From positions 1 to 49,514 of the IMG/VR virus record IMGVR_UViG_3300037847_004728: a stretch of DNA of 49,514 nucleotides; one strand, 5' to 3'. The DNA is from a virus. The position numbers were made by a program, and so were the translations under genes. Below the pieces are notes generated by a model that saw nothing but the letters and a program-made list of their open reading frames with translations, was not told the DNA's origin and searched no databases. Positions 34,478 through 41,705 of the stretch are shown in pieces; the stretch's first letter is position 1, and each line of letters opens with the position of its first letter.

Positions 34478-34494
34478 GTATGAGGATGTTGAAC

Positions 34495-34878
34495 ATGGAA
34501 CCAGTGACATTAACGGTTATCGCAGTTGTAGCTTCTCTGGGTGTGGGGTTCGGTGCTGGGTGGGGGCTCAAGCCTGACGCAGGTGTAAAAGCCTTAGAAG
34601 CGCAAACAGAAGCGATTGAAGCATTGAATGATGGCAACCAAGCGCTCGTCGATAAGGTGCAAGAGGTTGCTGTGGAAGAGGCAAAAAGAGAAACTGTTAT
34701 CGCCAACAAGCTCACGGACCTGCCACCTCCATGCATCAAGGAGGTTGGGGGGGATCCCATGTCTCTGCAATGCATGTGGGCATTGTGTATTCGTACTGGT
34801 GAAACAGACAAGCAACGATGTGAGCCGTCTAAGTTGACGGATAAGCTACTCGGGTCTTATAGTTGTTCTGAGCAGTAG
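34495..34878 (+). CDS. Membrane-anchored coiled-coil protein with Cys-rich tail (lysis region)
   Basis: A 127-residue protein: an N-terminal hydrophobic anchor (TLTVIAVVASLGVGFGAGWG, 5-24), a helical coiled-coil section (KALEAQTEAIEALNDGNQAL) and a C-terminal Cys-rich part with LPPPCIKEVGG, LQCMWALC and RCEP, ending SYSCSEQ. In-frame ATGs at 34480 and 34486 exist, but TGAGG is correctly spaced only for the ATG at 34495. The plan resembles an inner-membrane spanin or an exported lysis accessory protein; disulfides are possible if the tail is periplasmic. Not a definite family match. Confidence 0.55.
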   Translation: MEPVTLTVIAVVASLGVGFGAGWGLKPDAGVKALEAQTEAIEALNDGNQALVDKVQEVAVEEAKRETVIANKLTDLPPPCIKEVGGDPMSLQCMWALCIRTGETDKQRCEPSKLTDKLLGSYSCSEQ

Positions 34879-34892
34879 TTTAAGGGGGTACA

Positions 34893-35183
34893 ATGGAACT
34901 TAAAGAACTAGCTGTACCTGGCGTGACTTTAGTTTTTGCTGCGGGTATTTCTTTCGCTTCTTTTGAGTCTGCTGCTCAGGACGTTGATGATCTCGACAAA
35001 AGGGTCACAGTGCTCGAGGCAGGGTCGAGCAAACAAGAGGTAGTCGATGTCAAGATTCAGGGCGTGGAAAAACGTCTTGAGAAGATGGAAGATATTGTTC
35101 AGAAAATGTTGGAGAACCAACAGCAACAAGCGATTAACATCGCGCAAATCTGTCAAGCCACCAACGCTGACTGTAGTTCCTAA
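34893..35183 (+). CDS. Signal-anchored coiled-coil protein (spanin-like), 96 aa
   Basis: A 96-residue protein with a hydrophobic N-terminal segment (VPGVTLVFAAGISFASF, 8-24) and then a long heptad-like helix (VDDLDKRVTVLEAGSSK; GVEKRLEKMEDIVQKMLENQ), ending in two cysteines. AAGGGGG precedes the ATG. TACAAT overlaps the start codon but this fits the ribosome-site context better than a promoter. The topology matches small Rz-like lysis proteins, though such a form is also common for other membrane coiled coils. It is joined to the cell-wall enzyme gene by a one-base gap. Confidence 0.5.
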   Translation: MELKELAVPGVTLVFAAGISFASFESAAQDVDDLDKRVTVLEAGSSKQEVVDVKIQGVEKRLEKMEDIVQKMLENQQQQAINIAQICQATNADCSS

Positions 35184-35184
35184 G

Positions 35185-35760
35185 ATGCGTCCAATACTTC
35201 TCGATTACGTTGAATCTTTAGGGTACGCTGTTTTTGAGTCGGGTGAGTACAACCTGAACATTATCGGCATACGAAGCAAAGATCACAAAGCAAATAGCTT
35301 TGACGACCGCATCTGTGTTGTGTTTCGTGATGAGCAAGGGTGGATTACTCGGACGTGGGAATGCACAACCGAGCCAGGTAAATACTGGCTAGAGAATCCC
35401 ACGAATGTGAACGGAACTGCTATTCTTGTGCCCGGTCAATATCGATCTGTTTGGAAGATTGATAAGCACCAAGGAAAGTACGATGCGCTCTGCCAGAGGA
35501 ACGGCACGGTCAAGACTTACCGGGACAGCAATAAAGACGACATTATTGATCTTGATGTACAGTCTATTACTGAGGGCTATTATGGCATCAATATCCACAA
35601 GGCTGGATCAGCGTCTACGCAAATAGATAGATGGTCTGCGGGATGCCAGGTTTTTAGCCACAGTTCGGACTTTGAAGAGTTCATGAGCATCTGCTATGCG
35701 GCGCGGGAGAAGTGGGGTAACAGCTTTAGCTACACGCTTATTGATGAACCGGAGTTCTAA
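35185..35760 (+). CDS. L,D-transpeptidase-like cell-wall enzyme (lysis candidate), 191 aa
   Basis: A 191-residue protein with the motif GINIHKAGSASTQIDRW-SAGC: His138, then 15 residues to Cys154 within SAGCQ. This matches the H-x(14-17)-S-x-G-C catalytic pattern of the YkuD/L,D-transpeptidase fold, in which Cys attacks peptidoglycan stem peptides. Preceding strands (DRICVVFRDEQGWITRTWEC) fit such a domain. In a phage lysis region it may act as a peptidase or carboxypeptidase rather than cross-linker. A longer frame begins at 35047 but lies wholly over the upstream gene; the ATG at 35185, one base after the upstream stop, is preferred. It has no strong ribosome site and is probably coupled. 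Confidence 0.55.
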   Translation: MRPILLDYVESLGYAVFESGEYNLNIIGIRSKDHKANSFDDRICVVFRDEQGWITRTWECTTEPGKYWLENPTNVNGTAILVPGQYRSVWKIDKHQGKYDALCQRNGTVKTYRDSNKDDIIDLDVQSITEGYYGINIHKAGSASTQIDRWSAGCQVFSHSSDFEEFMSICYAAREKWGNSFSYTLIDEPEF

Positions 35761-36068
35761 TGGAAGCGTTAGTCGAATCATTGTTAGACGACGGCCACTT
35801 AGGTGTCTTCGCGGCGTTTCTGATCTATCAGTTCATCACTATGCAGAAGCGATTGGACAAGCTCGTAGAAGGCTTCCAGGAGCAGATTGAAGAGATTCGT
35901 AAGGATTATGACGATCGCACTGAGAAGATGCGAGAGAGGTACGACCGGGTAATTCAGGAGTATCGTGACACTAACGACAGTCAGTCCAAAGACTTTTTGA
36001 TTGCTCGAACCAAAGTACACAATGACATTGTGTCTCGACTGGACCGAATTTTAGATCGAGACAAGTAA
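35760..36068 (+). CDS. Membrane-anchored coiled-coil protein (i-spanin-like), 102 aa
   Basis: A 102-residue protein with a single N-terminal hydrophobic segment (LGVFAAFLIYQFITM, 14-28) and a strongly charged helical body with heptads (KRLDKLVEGFQEQIEEIRKD; DRTEKMRERYDRVIQEYRD). This is the layout of inner-membrane spanins of Rz type, which link the membranes in the last lysis step. No separate lipoprotein outer-membrane spanin is evident. It is coupled to the cell-wall enzyme by TAATG. Confidence 0.55.
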   Translation: MEALVESLLDDGHLGVFAAFLIYQFITMQKRLDKLVEGFQEQIEEIRKDYDDRTEKMRERYDRVIQEYRDTNDSQSKDFLIARTKVHNDIVSRLDRILDRDK

Positions 36069-36079
36069 GGAATACAGTC

Positions 36080-36568
36080 ATGCCATCAACAGCAGAAACA
36101 CCTGAGCCTGTCGACATCGCCAATCTTGATATAGGGCCTGAGCCGCCGCAGCTTTCAGAAACGCTGGGTGTCGCGTCGGACATCACGGCTGCTGCTGATG
36201 CGGCCAAGTCGTTGGGCGGTGACCATGCACCCGTGGTCGCAATTGCTTTGGCAGGCATGGCTGTGGCTGGTGGTTCAAAGGCTTTCAAGCTGTACCGTGA
36301 CTGGGCTGAGCAGAAGCACGAGCGGGAGATGAAGAAGCTGGAGATCGAGTCTCAGAACCAAGGTCTCGAGGGTCAACAACCTCCCCCGTGTGCAGCTAAG
36401 TGTGCTGCTATGCAGGCAGAGATTGAAGCCCTTAAGGCCAAGCTGGCAGGCATTGAGAAGAAGACATCCAGCATCTCTGCTGACTTCGATGGCGACGATG
36501 TTGATCGTAAGATGAAGCGGATGAAGAAGCGCGTTGATGAACTGTTCGAGATCGTTGAAAAAGCTTAG
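36080..36568 (+). CDS. Membrane/coiled-coil protein with Cys motif, last gene of the late operon
   Basis: A 162-residue protein. It begins with a Pro/Asp/Glu-rich section, has an Ala/Gly-rich hydrophobic segment (APVVAIALAGMAVAGGSKAF, about 50-69), then a charged helix (KHEREMKKLEIESQNQGL), a PPPCAAKCAAM Cys motif and a final coiled coil (MKRMKKRVDELFEIVEKA). PPPC also occurs in the 127-aa protein at 34495. Position after the i-spanin-like gene suggests a lysis or membrane role. No family recognised. It ends two bases before a very strong hairpin. Confidence 0.55.
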   Translation: MPSTAETPEPVDIANLDIGPEPPQLSETLGVASDITAAADAAKSLGGDHAPVVAIALAGMAVAGGSKAFKLYRDWAEQKHEREMKKLEIESQNQGLEGQQPPPCAAKCAAMQAEIEALKAKLAGIEKKTSSISADFDGDDVDRKMKRMKKRVDELFEIVEKA

Positions 36569-36650
36569 CCCCCCACCCACATCGCTTGTCCCATTCTCGG
36601 GGCGTGAGCATGGGCGATTCCCACCGGGTGGGGGGTCCACTTTTATTCGT
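36569..36650. terminator. Nested hairpin terminator between converging operons
   Basis: The outer stem CCCCCCACCC (36569-36578) pairs perfectly with GGGTGGGGGG (36626-36635). Inside, ATCG/CGAT (36581-36584 with 36615-36618), CCCAT/ATGGG (36590-36594 with 36610-36614) and CTC/GAG form an inner arm with a five-base bulge. TTTTATT follows on the plus side. It separates the plus-strand late genes from the minus-strand regulator operon and probably ends transcription from both sides. The 47-base loop makes it more complex than usual terminators. Confidence 0.7.
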
Positions 36651-36951
36651 CTCTGATAATAACTCGATACGAAAGATCTAATCCCTCTTCTTCCTGTAGA
36701 CGATTGCAACCCATTGCAGCAATCAGAAAGAATGATTTTGCATCCATGTTCTTAGGTTTCAAACTTGCCGAAGTTGAGCATCCCAAGGACTCTCGAATGT
36801 CATACACCGAGCAAACACCAATCGCTCTACCCTCACTGTCAGTCGAGTCAATTAAGTAGTCGCAACGACCAGTTTCATCGTGCGGCAACTTTGATTCAAT
36901 TGTGTTCAGACGACGACAACAAACACCGCACATAGTGCATGGGTATTTCAT
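36643..36951 (-). CDS. CxxCxxCC-type metal-cluster protein (YkgJ-like)
   Basis: A 102-residue protein beginning MKYPCTMCGVCCRRL, the CxxCGxCC signature of the YkgJ-type zinc/iron-binding cluster family, followed by the typical later Cys positions in GRCDYL, GVCSVYDIRE, LGCS and MGCNRL. Family members are thought to hold metal or Fe-S; the enzymatic role is unknown. The ATG at 36951 overlaps the TGA of the gene before it (TGATG). It is the last gene of a three-gene operon led by an XRE-type regulator, so it may sense redox or metal state or modify host proteins; that is speculation. Confidence 0.7.
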   Translation of the reverse strand: MKYPCTMCGVCCRRLNTIESKLPHDETGRCDYLIDSTDSEGRAIGVCSVYDIRESLGCSTSASLKPKNMDAKSFFLIAAMGCNRLQEEEGLDLSYRVIIRDE

Positions 36952-37211
36952 CAAGCTTCTGGGATGTCGTGATAAAACAAGTCCGCAGTGCGGTCTAAAA
37001 GATTCTCTGATGCTTCTGCAGGATCGTCACCTACACCCACCGCAATACGGACCCCTCCGATAAACAATGCAAATCCACCGTCGACTGTACCGACCTCGAC
37101 ATCGTCGAAGCCCAAGTCTTCTAAAGCAAGTATGAGTTGTGCGCCGTTAATCACTACAGTGTTGTGAATCTCAAGTTCTGCGGTAAAGTCCATGACGCTA
37201 TTGTAACTCAT
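36951..37211 (-). CDS. Small acidic alpha/beta protein, 86 aa
   Basis: An 86-residue acidic protein starting MSYNSVMDFTAELEIHNTVV with a regular alpha/beta pattern: strand, helix (GAQLILALEDLGF), strand (DVEVGTVDGGFALFIGG), strand (VRIAVGVGD), helix (DPAEASENLLDRTADLFY). No recognised family. Its ATG overlaps the stop of the regulator gene by four bases (ATGA), and its stop overlaps the start of the CxxCxxCC gene, so all three are co-translated. Possibly a small partner or antirepressor of the regulator. Confidence 0.6.
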   Translation of the reverse strand: MSYNSVMDFTAELEIHNTVVINGAQLILALEDLGFDDVEVGTVDGGFALFIGGVRIAVGVGDDPAEASENLLDRTADLFYHDIPEA

Positions 37212-37516
37212 CTCTTAGCCCATCTTCCAGGCCCTGTACGCGCATTGATTCGAACACGCTCCCCTAGATCAACTAAACAGGCCACCCAAGCTTCATAACG
37301 GACAGGCTCGTTGAAAGATTTTTTTGTCGACGACGAGAAAGCTTCCGACAAACCCTTCACGATTCGCATTGTCGGTAGTCGTTGGCCGGATTCGATTCGA
37401 CTAATCTCTGCTTGAGTTAAGCCCGACTCTCGAGCTAGATCTGCTTGGCTCCAATTTCGAGCATCACGATACTTTGCAATCGTCTTCGAAAATTGATTCA
37501 CTAATTCTGTTGGCAT
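37208..37516 (-). CDS. XRE-family helix-turn-helix regulator
   Basis: A 102-residue DNA-binding protein. Residues about 9-60 form a Cro/CI-type HTH: KTIAKYRDARNWSQADLARE, then SGLTQAEISRIESGQRLP with the classic SQADLA and ISRIESG positions. The C-terminal 40 residues are basic and short, without a peptidase domain, so it is not a LexA/CI-type cleavable repressor. A frame extends upstream to 37660, but the ATG at 37516 has GGAG eight bases upstream and lies next to the -10 motif. Operator-like repeats overlap its promoter, indicating autoregulation and control of the divergent helicase operon. Confidence 0.8.
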   Translation of the reverse strand: MPTELVNQFSKTIAKYRDARNWSQADLARESGLTQAEISRIESGQRLPTMRIVKGLSEAFSSSTKKSFNEPVRYEAWVACLVDLGERVRINARTGPGRWAKR

Positions 37517-37529
37517 AACAACTCCAATC

Positions 37530-37540
37530 ACCGTTACGGT
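37530..37540. promoter_or_regulatory. Operator-like inverted repeat
   Basis: ACCGTTACGGT is a perfect 5-1-5 inverted repeat. It overlaps the -10 of the minus-strand promoter for the HTH gene. A related but imperfect site, ACGTAACGGT, lies at 37577-37586 inside the spacer of the plus-strand promoter. These two sites are the natural candidates for binding by the divergent HTH protein. Confidence 0.5.
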
Positions 37541-37564
37541 AGCACGATTAACACGATAAATCAA
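37536..37564 (-). promoter_or_regulatory. Promoter of the regulator operon
   Basis: On the minus strand, TTGATT (37564-37559) and TACCGT (37541-37536) are separated by 17 bases. The -10 overlaps the operator-like repeat, so binding would shut off the regulator's own synthesis. Confidence 0.4.
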
Positions 37565-37576
37565 GTATTCCACTTG
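37562..37576. repeat. Inverted repeat CAAGT-N5-ACTTG in divergent control region
   Basis: CAAGT and ACTTG form a 5-bp inverted repeat about a 5-base centre, overlapping the -35 elements of both divergent promoters. It may be a second regulator site, distinct in sequence from the ACGGT-type repeats. Confidence 0.35.
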
Positions 37577-37602
37577 ACGTAACGGTAAGCCCACCATAAG
37601 AT
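37574..37602 (+). promoter_or_regulatory. Sigma70-type promoter of the replication operon
   Basis: TTGACG (37574-37579), a 17-base spacer and TAAGAT (37597-37602). The expected start near 37609 leaves a short leader with GAGG before the ATG at 37621, and rules out the in-frame ATG at 37606. Operator-like ACGTAACGGT lies in the spacer. Confidence 0.6.
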
Positions 37603-37620
37603 CGAATGAAAGAGGTCCAG

Positions 37621-39549
37621 ATGATTGACCAACCCGAATTAGAATACGTAGTAAGAACATTTCAGAACGACGAACAATTCATGGGCGAAGTGGAAGCTTT
37701 GATTCCTGGATGCATGGTCTACTTACGTCGCGACGGTAAACGTTGGGCGCGACTTAAAAACGTAAACCCAGACTATCTTGATGCACGAGATGAGTGGCGA
37801 ATCAAATCACCGCTACACGCTGCGTGGCTTGTTGAGCGAATGCTGAACCACTTAGGGGTTCGATACTGGTGCCAAGCAACAACAGGGTCAATGATTGTTC
37901 AGCCCTGGTCTAACTCACCAGAAAGTCGCCTTGAGCTTCAAGTTGAGGGTGAACGGTTACTGGACCAGTCTATTAGCCGAAAAGAAGTTCGTGAGTACGT
38001 CAGAGACCTCGCAACACCGTATCAACTTATGGGTGTTGCTTGGGCACATTCAAGGCCATACGCGATGAATGTCTGGGCTTGCGGGTCAGGTAAAACCTTG
38101 GGCGCTATTATGTCCTCGACTGCGAGAAAGGGTGACATTGTAGTTGTTTGTCCAGCCAAAGCACGTCATGTCTGGTGGAGCCAAGTACAAGAGTACACAA
38201 ACATAAAGCCATTTCGAGTACGGCCTAAAGCTGAAATACGAAAGAAAGATCAGACCTTTGCGGAGTACACCCAAGAGTGTCGAATGGAAGGACGCCGTCG
38301 CTTCGTGATTGTTGGAGCCGAGTCTATCGCTGATAACGTAAACCTTATTCGAGGCATGGAACCCCGCATAATTATCTTCGACGAGATCCACACCCACGGC
38401 AATAGTAAACGTTGGAAGGCTGTACACAACGCTAACGGTACCGTTCGTTTTGAGAAACGCAAAACATCTGCCAGCAACAACCCAAACTCTGCCGTCAACC
38501 GACACGCCCGCGCCGTCTCCATCATGGAGGTATCGCGAATCGCAAGCGTTCAACTACGCATCGGACTGACAGCAACGCCACTCGACGACGGTCGACCCCG
38601 CCGCCTTTGGTCCCAACTTGATCTCCTTGCTCCTGGTGGGTTCTCACACAGCTACTCCAACTTTGCCCGCAGGTACTGCGCTGCACGTCCTGGCACCTAC
38701 GGTGGCCTCGACGATGGAGGATCTTCGAACATAGAAGAACTCAAAGCTCGATGCTCATTCATGGTGCATGAGGTTCCATACAGCGAGTCACACTCGAGCC
38801 TACCCAGCACACGAGTACAAGTCGACTACCTGACAAATTCAGAGTTGAATCGAGCCGACAGGTTTAGCGACGACCAAACATTCACTCAAGCAGTGCGGCA
38901 AATAAACCGTGAGACGGGGAAAAGTCATGACGGTCGGGAGCGCGTCGTTGAGGTTCGTCTTGCGGAGGCTTGTAGCCGCAAGCGTAAGTATGTGATTGAG
39001 GAAGCTATTGAGGGTCTAAAGGGCGGGGGTAAGGTGGTAATCTTCACTGCTCGTAGGCGAGAGACGGAGTTGTGGGCGCATCAATTGCGTAACCAACTAT
39101 CGAAAGGTGATGAGGCGCAGAAGGATGTGCCTGTATGGATGGCTCATGGTGGTGTACCCGAAACAGAACGCGATGAAATGGTTGATGCTTTTCGTAGTAG
39201 CGATGGGGCTTGTTGTCTGGTGGCTACAGGACAGAGTGTGGGTACTGGCGTAGACGGTATGCAAACAGCAAACCTGGCCATCTTTGCGATGCTTCCGTGG
39301 AAGCCTGGTGACTTTGTACAGTGGAAGGGACGGTTTGATCGTCTCGGTGGTAGCCCCACACTACTCAAGGTTGTGGTCGCGCAAGGAACATACGACGAGC
39401 GTGTGGTTCAGATTCTTGTCGACAAGTTTGGCCCTATCGAGACCTTCTTGAAAGCAGACGAGCTTGATGGTTTGGGGGAGAAACTATTGGGTATGGAAGA
39501 CGAAGATGCCCTTGTAAGCAGCATTATCAACAAACTGGAGGTAGCATAA
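37621..39549 (+). CDS. Superfamily 2 helicase/ATPase
   Basis: A 642-residue SF2 (SNF2/DEAD-like) helicase. Motif I is ACGSGKT (153-159), motif II IIFDEIH with DEIH at 254-257, motif III GLTATP (315-320), and motif VI QWKGRFDRLG (567-576); VVIFTARRRETELWAHQL is motif IV and LVATGQSVGTGVDGM motif V. The Q-motif side begins TPYQLMGVAWAHSRP. Residues 1-125 form an N-terminal extension. It probably remodels or unwinds DNA at forks or recombination intermediates. The ATG at 37606 would lie before the predicted transcript start, so 37621 is used (AGAGG upstream). First gene of the replication operon and coupled to the next gene by TAATG. Confidence 0.82.
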   Translation: MIDQPELEYVVRTFQNDEQFMGEVEALIPGCMVYLRRDGKRWARLKNVNPDYLDARDEWRIKSPLHAAWLVERMLNHLGVRYWCQATTGSMIVQPWSNSPESRLELQVEGERLLDQSISRKEVREYVRDLATPYQLMGVAWAHSRPYAMNVWACGSGKTLGAIMSSTARKGDIVVVCPAKARHVWWSQVQEYTNIKPFRVRPKAEIRKKDQTFAEYTQECRMEGRRRFVIVGAESIADNVNLIRGMEPRIIIFDEIHTHGNSKRWKAVHNANGTVRFEKRKTSASNNPNSAVNRHARAVSIMEVSRIASVQLRIGLTATPLDDGRPRRLWSQLDLLAPGGFSHSYSNFARRYCAARPGTYGGLDDGGSSNIEELKARCSFMVHEVPYSESHSSLPSTRVQVDYLTNSELNRADRFSDDQTFTQAVRQINRETGKSHDGRERVVEVRLAEACSRKRKYVIEEAIEGLKGGGKVVIFTARRRETELWAHQLRNQLSKGDEAQKDVPVWMAHGGVPETERDEMVDAFRSSDGACCLVATGQSVGTGVDGMQTANLAIFAMLPWKPGDFVQWKGRFDRLGGSPTLLKVVVAQGTYDERVVQILVDKFGPIETFLKADELDGLGEKLLGMEDEDALVSSIINKLEVA

Positions 39550-39719
39550 TGGACCTGAATGACGCCCGATTTCACCGCAAGGTTATTCCTTGGAGAAAGC
39601 TTGAGGCTGAGGGAATCGAGCCGCGCAAAGTAATGAAGGAAGCCCAGAAGCAGAAGATGTGGGTACTGGCTCGAAAGGCTGAACACCGCTGGCAAAACAA
39701 CTTGAGGTTGGCTGAATGA
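39549..39719 (+). CDS. Small basic protein, 56 aa
   Basis: A 56-residue open frame, MDLNDARFHRKVIPWRKLEA..., filling the gap between the helicase and nuclease genes. Its ATG overlaps the helicase stop (TAATG) and its TGA overlaps the next ATG (ATGA), strong evidence that it is translated. It is basic, helical, with several Trp (WRKLE, MWVLARKAEHRW) and no known family. It may be a helicase or nuclease partner, by position only. Confidence 0.75.
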   Translation: MDLNDARFHRKVIPWRKLEAEGIEPRKVMKEAQKQKMWVLARKAEHRWQNNLRLAE

Positions 39720-40705
39720 AAAAGATTCTCATTGATGCAGGTCGTTCATCACGAGGTTGGTCACGTATCGGTACCTTTTCTCGATGTCCGCAGTTGTTCG
39801 CTTACGGTCAGCGACTCAATCTGACTATGATCCCCGCTCACGCTTTGACTCGTGGCAGCATGGGACACATCCTCCAGGCGCATCAACACGCCATCTGGGG
39901 GGCTGCTTCCGAGGAAGGTGTCTGGGTTGATGAGACATGGCACGATGATCCCACTGTGTTTCTCGAGCCGGAAGAAGCCGTACAGATGTGGTGCGATACC
40001 AATGGTGGGCATGAGCACTTGGAGCGAATGCTTGAGACGTTTGAGCGGTACATGTCGGAGCATCCTGAGCCTCCGGGTAATGTAATTAAAGTCGAGTACC
40101 CAGTGACTGCTGTGCTGGGCAACAAAGATAACCAATGGGGTTTGTGGGTTGTTCACCTGGACGACGCTGACTTTGATCGCCGCGCCGTAAAAGTGAAAGC
40201 TTGGGATGGCGGCATCATTCAGCCTACACCACTGAACTGCCCTGGTCATCCAGAATCAGGACAAGCGTTGGTTCTTACCAGAAGACTGGACATGGTGACA
40301 AAAGAGAAGAGCGGTCGCACATTTATCTGGGATCACAAACATCAGGCAAGAGTGCAAGCCAACAAAAGCGTGGACGGCTACGCGATTGATGGTGGATTCG
40401 CTGCATTCAGAATCATGGGTAAGCAGATGTACGGATCAAACTTCGGCGGTCTGGGGCTCAACCTGATTCAAACGCAGTCGCCCTGGAGGGTAGCGAGACC
40501 TATGGTTCCAGCGACACCTCATCGAGACGCGCACTTTGCTGAGATGCTTTGGAGAGAAGAGCACCGACTGGCTCGGCTTGAGGTAGACTCGCCAAGCTTC
40601 TGGGACTGGCCCAAGGTACAGCACGAGACTTCCTGTATTGGAAGGTACGGCGCGTGCCCAGGCATTAAGTTTTGTTTCTACGGCGATGCTGCCAAGACCA
40701 TTTAG
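39716..40705 (+). CDS. Cas4/RecB-like PD-(D/E)XK nuclease with Fe-S cysteines
   Basis: A 329-residue protein. Cys24 in FSRCPQLFAY and the C-terminal trio Cys307, Cys314 and Cys320 (SCIGRYGACPGIKFCF) follow the one-plus-three cysteine plan of the Fe-S nucleases AddB and Cas4. Between them lie RGSMGHILQAH (GxxxH, His51), Glu127, LDMV (Asp192) and WDHKHQ (Asp206, Lys208) for the PD-(D/E)XK active site, and a QxxxY-like QANKSVDGY segment. Such enzymes resect DNA ends for recombination. It lies directly before the Sak4-like ATPase. The spacing C-x6-C-x5-C is looser than in classical Cas4, so cluster binding is likely but unproven. Confidence 0.75.
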   Translation: MKKILIDAGRSSRGWSRIGTFSRCPQLFAYGQRLNLTMIPAHALTRGSMGHILQAHQHAIWGAASEEGVWVDETWHDDPTVFLEPEEAVQMWCDTNGGHEHLERMLETFERYMSEHPEPPGNVIKVEYPVTAVLGNKDNQWGLWVVHLDDADFDRRAVKVKAWDGGIIQPTPLNCPGHPESGQALVLTRRLDMVTKEKSGRTFIWDHKHQARVQANKSVDGYAIDGGFAAFRIMGKQMYGSNFGGLGLNLIQTQSPWRVARPMVPATPHRDAHFAEMLWREEHRLARLEVDSPSFWDWPKVQHETSCIGRYGACPGIKFCFYGDAAKTI

Positions 40706-40713
40706 GAGAGGTC

Positions 40714-41691
40714 ATGATTACAACTAACGAACATCCACATGTGATGATCACCGTATACGGTAAACCCAAACAGAAGAAGACCAGTGATGCACTGGCCGCA
40801 TTTCCGAGAGCTTTGTTTCTTGGTGTGCCGTCAGCGATAACGCTGGTCGCACAGAACGAGTTGGGGTTCACACCATCAGTTCACTCGGACTCACCAAAGA
40901 ATTTGACTGAGCTTGTTAGTATGCTCAAGAGTTTTACGGAGATGGACCAGACTGACTACGACGCCTTGGTCATCGACGACACGAGTCACTTGTGCCAACG
41001 CTCCATGGTTGAGTGGCAAGAAGCGGCCCCAACTGGGCGAAGCGGCAAGAAAGACAAGTTCTTTCCGTACCAACAATTGAGTCAACATCTACTGGAGATC
41101 GCACACACTGCGCGGTACCTCAATGTTCACTTGCTTATGAACTTTCACGAGCGCACACCGGGCACAAATGCGGAGGGTAGATTTTGCCCTGGTGGTCCTG
41201 ATGTGCCTTCGCGTAATCAAGTTGAGACCTTACCGTCATGGTGTGATATAAATGTTCGCTCTATGATTGATCCTACGTACCCAGATCCTTGGTTCCCAAG
41301 CATTTACTACTGCGATCCGACTAACCCTGAATGGGTGACGGGGGATCGAACAGGCACATGCTCGGCCAAGACACCGGGTAACTTGAGAGAGATTCTGCGT
41401 GCCAGCGAAAGCAACTATCAACTGAGCCGTCTTCCCGGTCTGGAATGGCAAGATGAGGTTGCAGAATCTGTAGCAAACGCTATGATTGAAGGTGCTGCTG
41501 TTCAGGAAGCTATCCAGTCAGCAGTGTCAGGTCGGACTGACAATCGGTTGCATCTTCGTTGGGCGTGTCAGGATGGCATTGCTCGTGGCGTTTTGAGGCA
41601 GCAGAGCACACAGTCTTTATTTGACTTCTCGGAGCCTGAGACAAACAAAGCTTCATCTCCGAGTCTTCCACCGCCACCACCAACTAAATAA
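40714..41691 (+). CDS. Sak4-like RecA-fold ATPase (recombination)
   Basis: A 325-residue protein with a degenerate Walker A, VYGKPKQKKTSDA (14-26): Gly16, Lys22 and Thr23 match but the second Gly is Lys21. Walker B is ALVIDDTSHL (84-93). The following HLLEIAHTARYLNVHLLMNFHERTP resembles the RecA-like core of phage Sak4/AAA_24 single-strand annealing ATPases. The end is a Pro-rich tail. GGAGAGG precedes the ATG at 40714; an earlier in-frame ATG overlaps the nuclease gene. Located with the Fe-S nuclease and an SSB-like gene, as commonly seen for phage recombination modules. Confidence 0.65.
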   Translation: MITTNEHPHVMITVYGKPKQKKTSDALAAFPRALFLGVPSAITLVAQNELGFTPSVHSDSPKNLTELVSMLKSFTEMDQTDYDALVIDDTSHLCQRSMVEWQEAAPTGRSGKKDKFFPYQQLSQHLLEIAHTARYLNVHLLMNFHERTPGTNAEGRFCPGGPDVPSRNQVETLPSWCDINVRSMIDPTYPDPWFPSIYYCDPTNPEWVTGDRTGTCSAKTPGNLREILRASESNYQLSRLPGLEWQDEVAESVANAMIEGAAVQEAIQSAVSGRTDNRLHLRWACQDGIARGVLRQQSTQSLFDFSEPETNKASSPSLPPPPPTK

Positions 41692-41705
41692 ACAAAGGAG
41701 TCACA

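Noticed and set aside
34399-34494. Earlier start of the Cys-tailed membrane protein
   Set aside because: It overlaps the end of paralogue 4 and would place non-natural sequence before the membrane anchor; TGAGG is spaced for the ATG at 34495.
34889-34894. TACAAT as a promoter -10
   Set aside because: It overlaps the start codon of the 96-aa gene and the preceding AAGGGGG is a ribosome site; no -35 is present.
35047-35184. Upstream start of the L,D-transpeptidase-like gene
   Set aside because: The extra 46 residues lie over the coiled-coil gene in another frame and read as a shadow of it; the ATG at 35185 directly follows the upstream stop.
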